Assembly: GCA_002748155.1 (NCBI GenBank)
Contig: PDRO01000007.1
Location: forward strand, 25,435 to 89,434
Direction of reading: 5' to 3'
DNA: 64,000 nucleotides
Source of the DNA: Actinomycetales bacterium
GTDB lineage: Bacteria; Actinomycetota; Actinomycetes; Actinomycetales; Dermatophilaceae
The notes under the pieces were generated by a model. That model saw nothing but the letters and a program-made list of their open reading frames with translations, searched no databases and was not told the DNA's origin. Positions 1 to 8,379 of the stretch are shown here, piece by piece. Every line of letters starts with the position of its first letter. The stretch's first letter is position 1. Both the position numbers and the translations under genes were made by a program.

Positions 1-160
1 GATCTGCCGTGTCCAGGCGAAACCGGCCTATCCACCGAACGAGCATGACACTGACGCCGGTGGATCCCAGCTCAGACCCCACGACAATCGGGCGGCTGCC
101 CTCCCGACTGAGTGCGACACGTGTCGACGCAGCGAGCTTGCCCAAGGACGGGGTCCCGGG
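1..160. other. Left-edge stretch without an assignable gene
   Basis: No complete gene can be supported here. On the minus strand one frame stays open from about position 165 to the edge and includes the segment VVGSELGSTGVSVMLV. This faintly resembles the N-terminal phosphate-binding strand of ASKHA-fold sugar kinases, so the 5' end of a minus-strand gene that leaves the window is possible. There is no convincing ribosome binding site, and the similarity is too weak for a call. Confidence 0.2.
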
Positions 161-161
161 T

Positions 162-191
162 TTGGTGCCGGTCTGACGGCTCGGGTATCCT
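162..191 (+). promoter_or_regulatory. Probable rpmB promoter
   Basis: TTGGTG at 162-167 and TATCCT at 186-191 are separated by 18 bp. They lie about 70 bp upstream of the rpmB start and nothing else upstream drives rpmB on this strand. This is a consensus-based guess only. Confidence 0.4.
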
Positions 192-260
192 TGCCCGGTT
201 GTCCGCGGGCAAGCTCGCGGCGCCCGTTTCGCGCACTTCAACCAGTTTCAGGAGATCATC

Positions 261-446
261 GTGGCTGCCACCTGCGACGTCTGCGGCAAGGGACCCGGTT
301 TCGGTCACTCCATCTCCCACTCACACCGGCGCACCAAGCGGCGTTGGAATCCCAATATCCAGCGAGTCAAGGCAACCGTCGAGGGCACTCCGAAGCGGCT
401 GAACGTCTGCACCTCATGCCTCAAGGCGGGCAAAGTCAGCCGCTAG
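261..446 (+). CDS. rpmB: 50S ribosomal protein L28
   Basis: Small basic protein of the large ribosomal subunit, 61 aa, the usual length for bacterial L28. It carries two CxxC pairs, C5/C8 near the start and C50/C53 near the end, so it is the zinc-binding (C+) paralogue rather than the zinc-independent type expressed under zinc starvation. The central segment rich in His, Arg and Lys ([14 protein letters not shown]) is typical of the family. The GTG start is fixed by AGGAG at 250-254, 6 nt upstream. An inverted repeat follows the stop and separates it from the kinase gene downstream. Identification is firm. Confidence 0.97.
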   Translation: MAATCDVCGKGPGFGHSISHSHRRTKRRWNPNIQRVKATVEGTPKRLNVCTSCLKAGKVSR

Positions 447-460
447 CGCTTGGTCATCAG

Positions 461-485
461 GGCCGGCTCCACGACGGAGCCGGCC
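461..485 (+). terminator. Hairpin between rpmB and the DAK-domain gene
   Basis: A perfect 10-bp stem, GGCCGGCTCC / GGAGCCGGCC, closes a 5-nt loop ACGAC. No U-tract follows and the next ribosome binding site begins 16 bp later. It could act as a terminator or as a partial attenuator that lowers expression of the downstream kinase relative to L28. Confidence 0.6.
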
Positions 486-511
486 TCGTCATTCCCGCCG
501 AAGGAGGCCCG

Positions 512-2197
512 ATGGCTGCCCGTCCGCCTCGGGTGCTGACCCACGTGGACGCACCCAGCTTCCTGCGCTGGGCGGCTGCCGCCCGGTCGGCCTTCGGCAC
601 GGCCCGGGCCGAGATCGACGCGCTGAACGTCTTCCCGGTGCCCGATGGCGACACCGGAACCAACCTTTACCTCACGTTGGACGCCGCTCTCGACCGGGCG
701 CGCAGCGCCCTGGAGCGGCAGGTGGCGCCCGGGGACTTCGCACCTCTGGTGCAGATGTGCCAGGAGATGTCCCGGGCGATGCTGCTCACCGCCCGCGGTA
801 ACTCCGGGGTGATCCTCAGCCAGCTGTTCCGTGGTTTCGCCGATCAGGTCGTGTCCGATGACGCCGCCCAGCTCGACAGCGCGAGCCTGGCGGCCGCCCT
901 GGTGCGCGCCGACGAGTTGGCGTGGCAAGCCGTGACCGAGCCCAAGGAAGGAACCATCCTGTCGGTTTCCCGAGCGACCAGTCAGGCATGCGAGCAACGG
1001 CAACAAACCGATCCGACGGTGAGCTTGGCCGATCTGGTGACAGTCGCGGTGCAGACGGCCTCGGCAGCCTTGGCGCATACAACTGACCAGCTTCCGGTCC
1101 TGGCCCGAGCCGGGGTCGTCGATGCCGGTGGTGCGGGATATCTGCTGCTCCTCGAGGCACTCCAGCGTGTTGTTCACGGGGTGGCTCCGACCATCGACGA
1201 CCCGATGCGTCGGCGTCCCGGGTGGGCCCAGCCCCACCCTCCGGTGCAGACACGACCGGCCGTCGACGGACCGGACGACGCCGACGGCACCGGCCCCGCC
1301 TTCGAGGTGATGTATCTGTTGGACGAGACCGACGAAACCCGGGTCGAGTCGTTGCGCAGCAGACTGGCAACGTTAGGAGACTCGTTGCTGGTCGTCGGCA
1401 GTGAGGGCACGTGGAACGTGCATGTTCACGTCGATGACCCGGGGGCAGCCGTCGAGGCCGGCGTCGAGGCCGGCCGGCCGCATCGAATCGTCATCACCCA
1501 CTTCGGCGACCAGATCAGCGACCGGATCGACGAGCAGGCCATCGCAGTCGTGGCCTGCGCGGCCGGCGAGGGGATCGCCGAGGTGTTCCGCGCTGCCGGA
1601 ACCGTGACCGTCATGAGTGGTCCGGGCCAGCGCGCCTCGGCGGGACAACTGCTCGACGCTATCCGAACCACCCACGCCGGCCACGTCATCGTCCTGCCCA
1701 ACGACGCCGACACCGAGCTGGCCGCACAGGCGGCCGCCCAGGCAGCCGAGCCGGCAGGGCTGCGGGTCGAAGTGGTTCGTTCGCGCACTGCCGTGCAGGG
1801 CATCGCCGCGCTCGCCGTCTTCGACCACGAGGCGGACCTATCCACGAACGTGTCGGCCATGGCTGCGGCGGCGGAAGCCACTCGCCACGGGGCGGTTACC
1901 ATCGCGCACAAACAGGCGCTCACCGCAGCCGGGTGGTGCCACATCGGTGACGTGCTCGGCGCAGTCGACGGCGAATTCGTCATCATCGGATCCGACCTGT
2001 ACGAAGTCGCCGGTGAGATCGTGGAGCGGCTCCTGGGCGACGACGGCGAGCTGCTCACCGTCGTCAGCGGCGAGGATGCTCCGCCCGACCTGGCCTCCGC
2101 AGTGGCGGCCGCGGCCCGGATCCGCCGGCGTGACCTCGAAGTCACCTTCATCCACGGACACCAGCCGCTCTATCCGCTCCTGCTCGGTGTCGAGTAG
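512..2197 (+). CDS. DAK2/DegV-type kinase domain protein (YloV/FakA-like)
   Basis: 561-aa cytoplasmic protein of the family that includes fatty acid kinase FakA, which phosphorylates fatty acids bound to FakB partners. The N-terminal DhaL-type nucleotide-binding domain (about residues 15-210) has the metal-binding PDGDTGTN motif at 44-51 and GNSGVILSQ at about 98-106. A middle linker is followed by a C-terminal DegV-like region. Length matches the family at about 550 aa. The ATG at 512 is chosen because AAGGAGG lies at 501-507; the open frame continues upstream, but only as the shadow of rpmB. It sits directly before recG, the usual neighbour in actinobacteria. No fakB is in the window, so the real substrate is unknown. 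Confidence 0.85.
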   Translation: MAARPPRVLTHVDAPSFLRWAAAARSAFGTARAEIDALNVFPVPDGDTGTNLYLTLDAALDRARSALERQVAPGDFAPLVQMCQEMSRAMLLTARGNSGVILSQLFRGFADQVVSDDAAQLDSASLAAALVRADELAWQAVTEPKEGTILSVSRATSQACEQRQQTDPTVSLADLVTVAVQTASAALAHTTDQLPVLARAGVVDAGGAGYLLLLEALQRVVHGVAPTIDDPMRRRPGWAQPHPPVQTRPAVDGPDDADGTGPAFEVMYLLDETDETRVESLRSRLATLGDSLLVVGSEGTWNVHVHVDDPGAAVEAGVEAGRPHRIVITHFGDQISDRIDEQAIAVVACAAGEGIAEVFRAAGTVTVMSGPGQRASAGQLLDAIRTTHAGHVIVLPNDADTELAAQAAAQAAEPAGLRVEVVRSRTAVQGIAALAVFDHEADLSTNVSAMAAAAEATRHGAVTIAHKQALTAAGWCHIGDVLGAVDGEFVIIGSDLYEVAGEIVERLLGDDGELLTVVSGEDAPPDLASAVAAAARIRRRDLEVTFIHGHQPLYPLLLGVE

Positions 2198-2220
2198 CGG
2201 CCTCGCGACAGGGCTGACCC

Positions 2221-4458
2221 ATGCCCACGGCATACACCGAAGACACGCTGCTGCGCCGGGTGATCCAGCCGGCTGCGGCCGAGGCGCTCGCCAAGCACAA
2301 GGGCCTGCACACAATCGGTGACCTGTTCGAGCACGTGCCGCGTCGTTATCTCGAGCCGGATCGGCCGACAGATTTGAGCGAGTTGGAGATCGGCGAAGAG
2401 GTCATCGTCGTCGCGGACGTTTCGAGGGTCTCCTCCCATGCCATGCGAAGCCGGAACGGCTACCGGCTGGCCGCCGTGATCACCGACGGCGACAGCGAGC
2501 TCGAGCTCACGTTCTTCAGCAAGCGCAAGTACGACTTCGGCCTGCGACCGGGACGTCGCGGCGTCTTCACCGGCACCGTGGGGAGCTATCAGGGCCGGCG
2601 TCAGCTGACTCATCCCGAGATGGAGCTCTTCGACGAGGACCAACTCTCGCCCGAACGGATTGCCTACCTGACCAGCCACAAGATTCCCGTCTACCCGGCG
2701 ACCGGGAAGATGACCTCGGCTCGGATCCGCCGACTCGTCGAGATGCTGCTGGACTCGATCGAGCAAATCCGCGAGCCCCTGCCGGCCGCGGTCCGCCGGC
2801 GTCGCAGACTGCTCGGGCGTCGGGAAGCGTTGGAACTCGTCCATCGGCCCGAGCTCGGCGCCGACATCAGCCCCGGCCGGCGTCGGCTCCGTTTCGACGA
2901 GGCCTACGTCTTGCAAGTCATCCTCGCCCAACGACGACGCGCCGTCGCCGAGCTCGGGGGCACAGCGCGAGTGCCACGGCCTGCCGGTCTACTCGCCGCC
3001 TTCGACGCCCGGCTGCCGTTCGAGCTGACCGCGGGCCAACAGGAGGTCGGGAAGCTCCTGCTTGCCGAGCTCGCCCGGGATCAGCCGATGCACCGGCTAT
3101 TGCAGGGCGAGGTCGGCTCGGGCAAGACGGTCGTCGCCTTGCGCGCCATGCTCGCCGTCGTCGACGCCGGCGGGCAGGCCGCCTTGCTCGCGCCCACCGA
3201 GGTGCTCGCCGCGCAACACCACCGCACGATCACGACGATGCTCGGCGACCTGGCCATGGGCGGGATGCTCGGCGGCAACGAACTCGGCACCCGGGTCGCC
3301 CTGCTGACCGGCAGCCAGTCGACGACGGCTCGGCGTCAGGCGCTCGACGACATCGTCACGGGCACGGCGGGGATCGTCGTGGGCACCCACGCCCTCATCC
3401 AGAAGCATGTCGACTTCTTCGATCTGGGCCTGGTCGTCGTCGACGAGCAGCACCGCTTCGGCGTCGAGCAGCGAGATGCCCTCCGCGACAAGTCGACCGG
3501 CCCGCCCCACTTGCTCGTGATGACGGCTACGCCGATCCCACGGACGGTTGCCATGACGGTCTTCGGTGACATGGAGACCACGACGTTGCGTGAGTTGCCT
3601 GCCGGGCGGAGCCCGATCCAAACGCACATCGTCGACCTCGGCAACTCCCGCTGGGTCGAGCGCAGCTGGGAGCGGTTGGCCGAGGAGATCGACAAGGGAC
3701 ATCAGGTCTACGTGGTTTGCCCCCGGATCGGTGACCCCACCGACGGTTCCGTCCTGACCAACGACACCTCTGACGAGGACACCGACTGGACCGACTGGGC
3801 GGATCACGACAGTGATCCACCGGAGTCGCCCGGCGAACCGGCCATGACGGGGGTGTATGCCGCAGCCGACCAGTTGCGCACCCAGCCCGCGCTGGCCGGG
3901 GCCCGGATCGGGGTGCTGCACGGCCGGATGCCACCCGAGGCCAAAGACGGCGTGATGGACGCCTTCGGCCGAGGGGAGTTGGATCTGCTCGTGGCGACGA
4001 CCGTGATCGAGGTCGGGGTCGACGTGCCCAACGCGACGACGATGGTCATCATGGACGCCGAGCGTTTCGGTATCTCGCAACTCCACCAGCTCCGGGGCCG
4101 GGTCGGCCGGGGCACGGCCCCCGGGCTGTGCCTGCTCTTCACAGCTGCGCCCAACCCGGCGGCACAACGCCGACTGGCTGCAGTGGCCGGTTCGAACGAT
4201 GGTTTCCAGCTGGCCCGTATCGACCTGGAACTGCGTCGGGAAGGCGACGTGCTCGGAGCTCGGCAGAGCGGCAAAGGCACCTCGGTCCGATTCCTCCGGG
4301 TCGGCAACGAGACGGACGAGCGACTCATCGCCGAAGCCCGTGAGGACGCGGTCGACGTCGTTGCGAGCGACCCGGAGCTGGCCGGTCATCCGGAGCTGGC
4401 CGCCCGGGTCGCGGCCCGGCTCGACGAGACCCAGGCGGCGTACCTGGTGCGGGGATAG
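2221..4458 (+). CDS. recG: ATP-dependent DNA helicase RecG
   Basis: 745-aa helicase that reverses stalled replication forks and processes Holliday junctions and R-loops. An N-terminal wedge/OB domain (about 50-150) precedes two RecA-like domains. Walker A is GEVGSGKT at 296-303, the DEQH box is at about 408-411, and the C-terminal helicase motifs include TTVIEVGVDVPNA and QLRGRVGRG near 590-631. A run of Asp, Glu and Trp at about 514-540 is an acidic insertion inside the second helicase domain and is not part of the conserved core. The start codon lies 23 bp after the kinase gene, and its second to fifth codons hold a copy of the dispersed octamer. Probably co-transcribed with the gene upstream. 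Confidence 0.95.
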   Translation: MPTAYTEDTLLRRVIQPAAAEALAKHKGLHTIGDLFEHVPRRYLEPDRPTDLSELEIGEEVIVVADVSRVSSHAMRSRNGYRLAAVITDGDSELELTFFSKRKYDFGLRPGRRGVFTGTVGSYQGRRQLTHPEMELFDEDQLSPERIAYLTSHKIPVYPATGKMTSARIRRLVEMLLDSIEQIREPLPAAVRRRRRLLGRREALELVHRPELGADISPGRRRLRFDEAYVLQVILAQRRRAVAELGGTARVPRPAGLLAAFDARLPFELTAGQQEVGKLLLAELARDQPMHRLLQGEVGSGKTVVALRAMLAVVDAGGQAALLAPTEVLAAQHHRTITTMLGDLAMGGMLGGNELGTRVALLTGSQSTTARRQALDDIVTGTAGIVVGTHALIQKHVDFFDLGLVVVDEQHRFGVEQRDALRDKSTGPPHLLVMTATPIPRTVAMTVFGDMETTTLRELPAGRSPIQTHIVDLGNSRWVERSWERLAEEIDKGHQVYVVCPRIGDPTDGSVLTNDTSDEDTDWTDWADHDSDPPESPGEPAMTGVYAAADQLRTQPALAGARIGVLHGRMPPEAKDGVMDAFGRGELDLLVATTVIEVGVDVPNATTMVIMDAERFGISQLHQLRGRVGRGTAPGLCLLFTAAPNPAAQRRLAAVAGSNDGFQLARIDLELRREGDVLGARQSGKGTSVRFLRVGNETDERLIAEAREDAVDVVASDPELAGHPELAARVAARLDETQAAYLVRG

Positions 4459-4536
4459 CCTGCGCTCCGGGGCTGGCGCGAGAATGTGCCGCACAGGCAT
4501 CACCGACAAGGGCCCACGGAGACCGGTGGAGGGGCA

Positions 4537-5115
4537 ATGACCCGGATCATCAGCGGCAGTGCCGGGGGTCGGCGGCTGGCCACCCCGAGTGGTCGACACA
4601 CGCGGCCCAGTTCCGAGCGGGTCCGAGAGGGTCTGTTCTCGCGGCTTGGTCATCTCGACCTGCTCAACGAGGCGCGGGTGCTCGACTTGTATGCCGGATC
4701 CGGGGCCCTCGGACTCGAGGCGGCCAGCCGGGGAGCAGCAGTGGTGACGCTCGTCGAATCGGACCGGGCAACAGCGGGCGTTGCCCGGCGCAACGTCACC
4801 TCCCTGGGCTGGTCAGACCGGGTCGCGGTGCGTTGTGATTCGGTGGAGAGAGCCCTGCTCGGCGGGCCGGGCCGGCCTTATTCGCTGGTATTCGCCGATC
4901 CGCCCTATGACCTCGGCGAAGCACCGTTGGCGGACGTGCTGGCCCTGCTCGTCATTCACGACTGGCTCGCTGCAGACGCGGTCGTGGTCATCGAGCGGTC
5001 GGCGAGATCCCCGGAGCCACGGTGGCCATCGGCCCTGACACTCGCCGACGAGCGCCGCTATGGCGAGACCAAGCTGTGGTTCGCCGAATCGCCGGGGCCG
5101 GCCGAGATCGCCTGA
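4537..5115 (+). CDS. rsmD: 16S rRNA (guanine(966)-N2)-methyltransferase RsmD
   Basis: 192-aa SAM-dependent methyltransferase that modifies G966 of 16S rRNA on the small subunit. The SAM-binding motif DLYAGSGALGLEA lies at 50-62 and the catalytic DPPY motif at 121-124. The N-terminal RIISGSAGGRRLATP is the usual RsmD start. The ATG at 4537 is preferred over the in-frame codon 51 bp upstream because GGTGGAGG stands just before it. The order recG-rsmD-coaD is conserved in many Gram-positive bacteria. Confidence 0.93.
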   Translation: MTRIISGSAGGRRLATPSGRHTRPSSERVREGLFSRLGHLDLLNEARVLDLYAGSGALGLEAASRGAAVVTLVESDRATAGVARRNVTSLGWSDRVAVRCDSVERALLGGPGRPYSLVFADPPYDLGEAPLADVLALLVIHDWLAADAVVVIERSARSPEPRWPSALTLADERRYGETKLWFAESPGPAEIA

Positions 5116-5252
5116 CTCTCGGCCTCCGTGACACCGCAGCCGGGACCGACACGCGGCGAGCCCGCGGGGCCACCGAACGAGTCCCAGCCCCAAGGCGTCA
5201 GCTCCCCAGCCCCGGTCATCCCAGTCACTGAAGTCATGCCAGTTCCCACTGC

Positions 5253-5264
5253 TAGTCTCGGCGC
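5253..5264 (+). promoter_or_regulatory. Leaderless-type promoter of coaD
   Basis: TAGTCT at 5253-5258 is followed by 6 nt and then the GTG start at 5265, and no Shine-Dalgarno sequence precedes the GTG. This spacing puts the transcription start at the first base of the start codon, the arrangement of actinobacterial leaderless mRNAs. Just upstream there is an imperfect 11-bp direct repeat, GTCATCCCAGT at 5215 and GTCATGCCAGT at 5233. Confidence 0.5.
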
Positions 5265-5744
5265 GTGACCAGGCGCTGCGTCTGCCCCGGCTCCTACGAT
5301 CCCGTGACGAACGGCCACGTCGACGTCATCGTGCGGGCAGCTGAGCTGTTCGACGAGGTCGTCGTCGCCGTCCTGCATAACCCCGCCAAGAGTGGCACCT
5401 TTCCCGTCGGCCGCCGGATCGAGTTAATCAGGGCATCGTTACCGGAAGAACTGACCGGCGTGCGAGTGGCCGCATTCGCCGGTCAGTTGCTCGTCGATGT
5501 CTGCAGCGAAGTCCAGGCCCAGGCCATCGTCAAAGGCCTCCGTGGGGGAGTGGACTTCGCCTACGAGCTGCCGATGGCCCTCATGAACCGGCACCTCACC
5601 GGTATCGAGACGGTCTTCCTGCCCGGGAACCCCTCCTACGAACACGTTTCCAGCTCGTTGATCAAGGAGGTCCACGGGCTCGGCGGGGACGTCGAAGGGT
5701 TGGTTCCGGTGCCGGTCCTGGAGGCGTTGCGTTCCGGACGGTGA
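5265..5744 (+). CDS. coaD: Phosphopantetheine adenylyltransferase (CoaD)
   Basis: 159-aa nucleotidyltransferase of coenzyme A biosynthesis. It transfers AMP from ATP to 4'-phosphopantetheine to give dephospho-CoA. The nucleotide-binding motif GSYDPVTNGH at 9-18 contains TNGH, the CoaD form of the T/HxGH signature. The C-terminal EHVSSSLIKEV carries the conserved SSS ATP-binding segment. Length equals the family norm. The GTG start has no ribosome binding site but a close upstream -10 box (TAGTCT), so the transcript may be leaderless. A 149-bp gap separates it from rsmD. Confidence 0.95.
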   Translation: MTRRCVCPGSYDPVTNGHVDVIVRAAELFDEVVVAVLHNPAKSGTFPVGRRIELIRASLPEELTGVRVAAFAGQLLVDVCSEVQAQAIVKGLRGGVDFAYELPMALMNRHLTGIETVFLPGNPSYEHVSSSLIKEVHGLGGDVEGLVPVPVLEALRSGR

Positions 5745-5826
5745 TTCCCCGGGTTCTACCGGTGGCGGAGGCTAGCCCAGATGCGGTGGACGGCGCCGTC
5801 GGTTTGGGCGAGAGTCACACCTCCGG

Positions 5827-5832
5827 TAAAGT
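5827..5832 (+). promoter_or_regulatory. -10 box of the yceD-rpmF transcript
   Basis: TAAAGT at 5827-5832 fits the TANNNT consensus and would start transcription near 5839, giving a leader of about 50 nt to the ATG at 5891. A second box, CATAGT, at 5834-5839 stands 6 nt before GTG 5846 and could serve a leaderless start there. Confidence 0.4.
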
Positions 5833-5890
5833 TCATAGTTGGCCTGTGTCCGCCCGGACGCAGCCGAGACGCCTGAACCCGCCGGAAGAC

Positions 5891-6487
5891 ATGCCACGCC
5901 TCGACCCCGACTCGCCGCTCGTCATCGACACGAGGGATCTGAGCCGCCAGCCGGGTTCGATGCGGGAGATCTCCCGGACGGTCAGGGCTCCCGAGGAACT
6001 GGGCACCGACATCGTTGCGGTCCCGGCCGGTGCACCGGTCGAACTGGTGGTCAAGGCCGAGGCCGTTTCCGAGGGTGTGCTGATCAGCGGCTCGGTTGCT
6101 GCCACGGCGGATGGCGCTTGCGTGCGGTGCTTGGAACCGGTCACAGTCAGGGTGACGGGCTCGTTCCAGGAGCTGTTCGCTTACGCCGACCGGGCGGCTC
6201 ATCACCATGAGGTGGGTGCCGACTCGGACGAGGCCGAGGTGCACGAGTTGGTGGACGACCTCGTCGACCTGCACCCCGTGCTCCTGGACACGGTCGTGCC
6301 CGCACTGCCGTTCCAACCGGTATGCCGCGTCGACTGCCCGGGTCTATGCTCCGAGTGTGGGGTGTCCCTGGCGCAGGAACCCGAGCACCGGCATGACGTG
6401 GTCGACCCCCGATGGGCGGCGCTCAGTGGCCTTGGTGGCTTGCTGAACGCTCACCCCACAGAGAGCCCAGAAGAGAGAAGGAACTGA
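5891..6487 (+). CDS. YceD family protein (DUF177)
   Basis: 198-aa protein almost always encoded just before rpmF and thought to act in ribosome or 23S rRNA biogenesis; its biochemical role is not settled. It carries C77/C80 and a C-terminal cluster C145, C149, C153, C156 that probably binds zinc. The ATG at 5891 begins MPRLDPDSPLVIDTRDL, the usual start of actinobacterial homologues, with GGAAG 4 nt upstream. A GTG at 5846 would add 15 residues and is a possible leaderless alternative. The stop codon is one base before the rpmF start, so the two are translated from one message. Confidence 0.85.
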   Translation: MPRLDPDSPLVIDTRDLSRQPGSMREISRTVRAPEELGTDIVAVPAGAPVELVVKAEAVSEGVLISGSVAATADGACVRCLEPVTVRVTGSFQELFAYADRAAHHHEVGADSDEAEVHELVDDLVDLHPVLLDTVVPALPFQPVCRVDCPGLCSECGVSLAQEPEHRHDVVDPRWAALSGLGGLLNAHPTESPEERRN

Positions 6488-6488
6488 C

Positions 6489-6683
6489 GTGGCCGTCCCG
6501 AAGCGGAAGACCTCGCGCTCCAACACCCGTTCCCGGCGGGCCCAGTGGAAGGCCGAGCCTGTCGTGCTGACCGCCTGCCCGCAGTGCACCCAGCCGACCC
6601 TGCCGCATCGCGCCTGTCCCTCCTGCGGGCGGTACCAAGGCCGCTACTACGCTGCGGCCGAACGGGCCGAGTTCCAGGGCTGA
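6489..6683 (+). CDS. rpmF: 50S ribosomal protein L32
   Basis: 64-aa ribosomal protein of the large subunit with the standard N-terminus AVPKRKTSRSNTRSRRAQ. Four cysteines (C30, C33, C43, C46) form the zinc ribbon, so this is the zinc-binding form, matching the zinc-type L28 at the left of the window. The GTG start is 1 nt after the yceD stop. The ribosome binding site (GAAGAGAAGG) lies inside the end of yceD. Confidence 0.96.
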   Translation: MAVPKRKTSRSNTRSRRAQWKAEPVVLTACPQCTQPTLPHRACPSCGRYQGRYYAAAERAEFQG

Positions 6684-6695
6684 CCCGGGGCCGAT

Positions 6696-7454
6696 ATGGG
6701 GTCCCAACCCGCAGGCACCGCGGTTCCGGCCCGGTTGCGCGACTATGTCGCCGGAGTGATCGGGCGCCCCATCGACGACGAGCTGCTGGTACGGGCACTG
6801 ACCCATCGGTCCTTCGCCTACGAGAACGGCGGGCTCCCCAACAACGAGCGGTTAGAGTTCCTCGGCGACTCGGTGTTGGGCCTGGTTATCACCGACACCC
6901 TGTACGCCTCGCATCCTGAGCTACCCGAGGGACAGCTGGCCAAACTGCGTGCTTCGGTCGTCAACATGCGCGCCCTAGCCGACGTAGGGCGATCCATCTC
7001 CTTGGGTGACTACCTGCTCCTGGGCCGGGGTGAAGAAACGACGGGCGGTCGTGACAAAGCCTCGATCCTCGCCGACACGATGGAGGCGCTGATCGGCACC
7101 GTATACCTCACCGGGGGACTGGCAGCGGCCGAGTTGCTCGTCCATCGTCTCTTCGACTCGGTGCTCGACGCCGCCGCCGGTCTCGGCGCCGGTCTGGACT
7201 GGAAAACCAGCCTGCAGGAGTTGTGCTCGGCCAACGGCTTCGGATCACCGGAATACCGAATCGACGATTCGGGACCCGACCACGAAAAGGTTTTCGACGC
7301 CCACGTCGAGGTCGGTGGTGAATCGTTGGGACGCGGTGCGGGCCGCAGCAAGAAAGAGGCCGAACAGGCTGCTGCCGAGCAAGCCTGGATCGTCCTCAAC
7401 ACCCGCCGGCAGGAGTCGTCCCCCGAACCTGACGGCTGCCGGTCCACCGAGTAG
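6696..7454 (+). CDS. rnc: Ribonuclease III
   Basis: 252-aa double-strand-specific endoribonuclease that processes rRNA precursors and structured mRNAs. The signature [13 protein letters not shown] at 51-63 supplies the catalytic Glu and Asp; the second acidic pair lies in [16 protein letters not shown] near 126-141. A double-stranded-RNA-binding domain fills about 165-238. Length is slightly above the usual 225-240 aa, with a polar tail. It starts 12 bp after rpmF and is followed by mutM, the common actinobacterial order. Its substrates probably include the rrn leader at the right end of this window. Confidence 0.96.
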   Translation: MGSQPAGTAVPARLRDYVAGVIGRPIDDELLVRALTHRSFAYENGGLPNNERLEFLGDSVLGLVITDTLYASHPELPEGQLAKLRASVVNMRALADVGRSISLGDYLLLGRGEETTGGRDKASILADTMEALIGTVYLTGGLAAAELLVHRLFDSVLDAAAGLGAGLDWKTSLQELCSANGFGSPEYRIDDSGPDHEKVFDAHVEVGGESLGRGAGRSKKEAEQAAAEQAWIVLNTRRQESSPEPDGCRSTE

Positions 7455-7463
7455 CGCACGGGC

Positions 7464-8348
7464 ATGCCTGAACTGCCGGAAGTCGAGACCGTCCGGCGCG
7501 GCCTGGCCCAGCACGTCGTCGGGCGACGGATCGACGACGTCCAGTTCTTCGGCAGTAGAGTCACTCGGCGGCACCCGCTCGGCCCGGACGACCTGGCGGC
7601 CCGGACCCGGCACAGTCGGGTCGCCGCGGCCCGCCGTCGGGGCAAGTACCTCTGGCTCGTGCTCGAGCCGAGCGACGACGACCCGTCGGCTCTGCTCGTG
7701 CACCTCGGGATGAGTGGCCAACTACTTGTCCACGAGCCTGGGTCCCCAGATCCGAAACACGTGCGCGCCCGGTGGTCCTTCGAGGACGGTGGTCCGGAGC
7801 TGCGTTTCGTCGACCAACGCACCTTCGGCGGGATCCTGTTGAGTCCACTCGGCACCGGCGCGGTCGATCGGTCCATCCCCGAGGCCATCAGCCACATCGC
7901 CGCCGATCCGTTCGATCCCGACTACGACCTAGCTGGCGTTGCGGCTCGTTTCCAGGCCCGCGACAGGGCCATCAAGCGAGGACTGCTCGACCAGGGCATC
8001 GTCTCCGGGATCGGCAACATCTATGCCGACGAAGCCCTGTGGCGGGCCCAGGTCCACGGTGAACGGCGCTCGTCGGCGCTCAGCCTCCGGACCCTGGCGC
8101 GGGTGCTCACGCATGCCTATGACGTGATGACCGATGCGTTAGCGGCCGGCGGGACGAGTTTCGACGCGCTCTACGTCAACGTCAACGGCTCGTCCGGCTA
8201 CTTCGACCGGTCACTCGCGGCATATGGCCGAGAAGGGCTGCCCTGTCGGCGCTGCGGTGCGCCGATCCGCCGGGAGCACTTCATGAACCGGTCGTCGTTC
8301 TCGTGCCCGCGGTGCCAGCCGCGACCCCGAACCCGGGGCCGCAGCTGA
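7464..8348 (+). CDS. mutM: Formamidopyrimidine-DNA glycosylase (MutM/Fpg)
   Basis: 294-aa bifunctional DNA glycosylase/AP lyase that removes 8-oxoguanine and formamidopyrimidines. The mature N-terminal proline nucleophile ([13 protein letters not shown]) is present, as is the conserved Lys in [10 protein letters not shown] near residue 60. The C-terminal zinc finger CRRC...CPRC follows the helix-two-turn-helix. Length is close to the usual 270-290 aa. It starts 9 bp after rnc and converges on the bet operon 31 bp further on. Confidence 0.95.
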   Translation: MPELPEVETVRRGLAQHVVGRRIDDVQFFGSRVTRRHPLGPDDLAARTRHSRVAAARRRGKYLWLVLEPSDDDPSALLVHLGMSGQLLVHEPGSPDPKHVRARWSFEDGGPELRFVDQRTFGGILLSPLGTGAVDRSIPEAISHIAADPFDPDYDLAGVAARFQARDRAIKRGLLDQGIVSGIGNIYADEALWRAQVHGERRSSALSLRTLARVLTHAYDVMTDALAAGGTSFDALYVNVNGSSGYFDRSLAAYGREGLPCRRCGAPIRREHFMNRSSFSCPRCQPRPRTRGRS

Positions 8349-8379
8349 CGTACGTTCCGGCCCGTCGGCACGGATCAGG

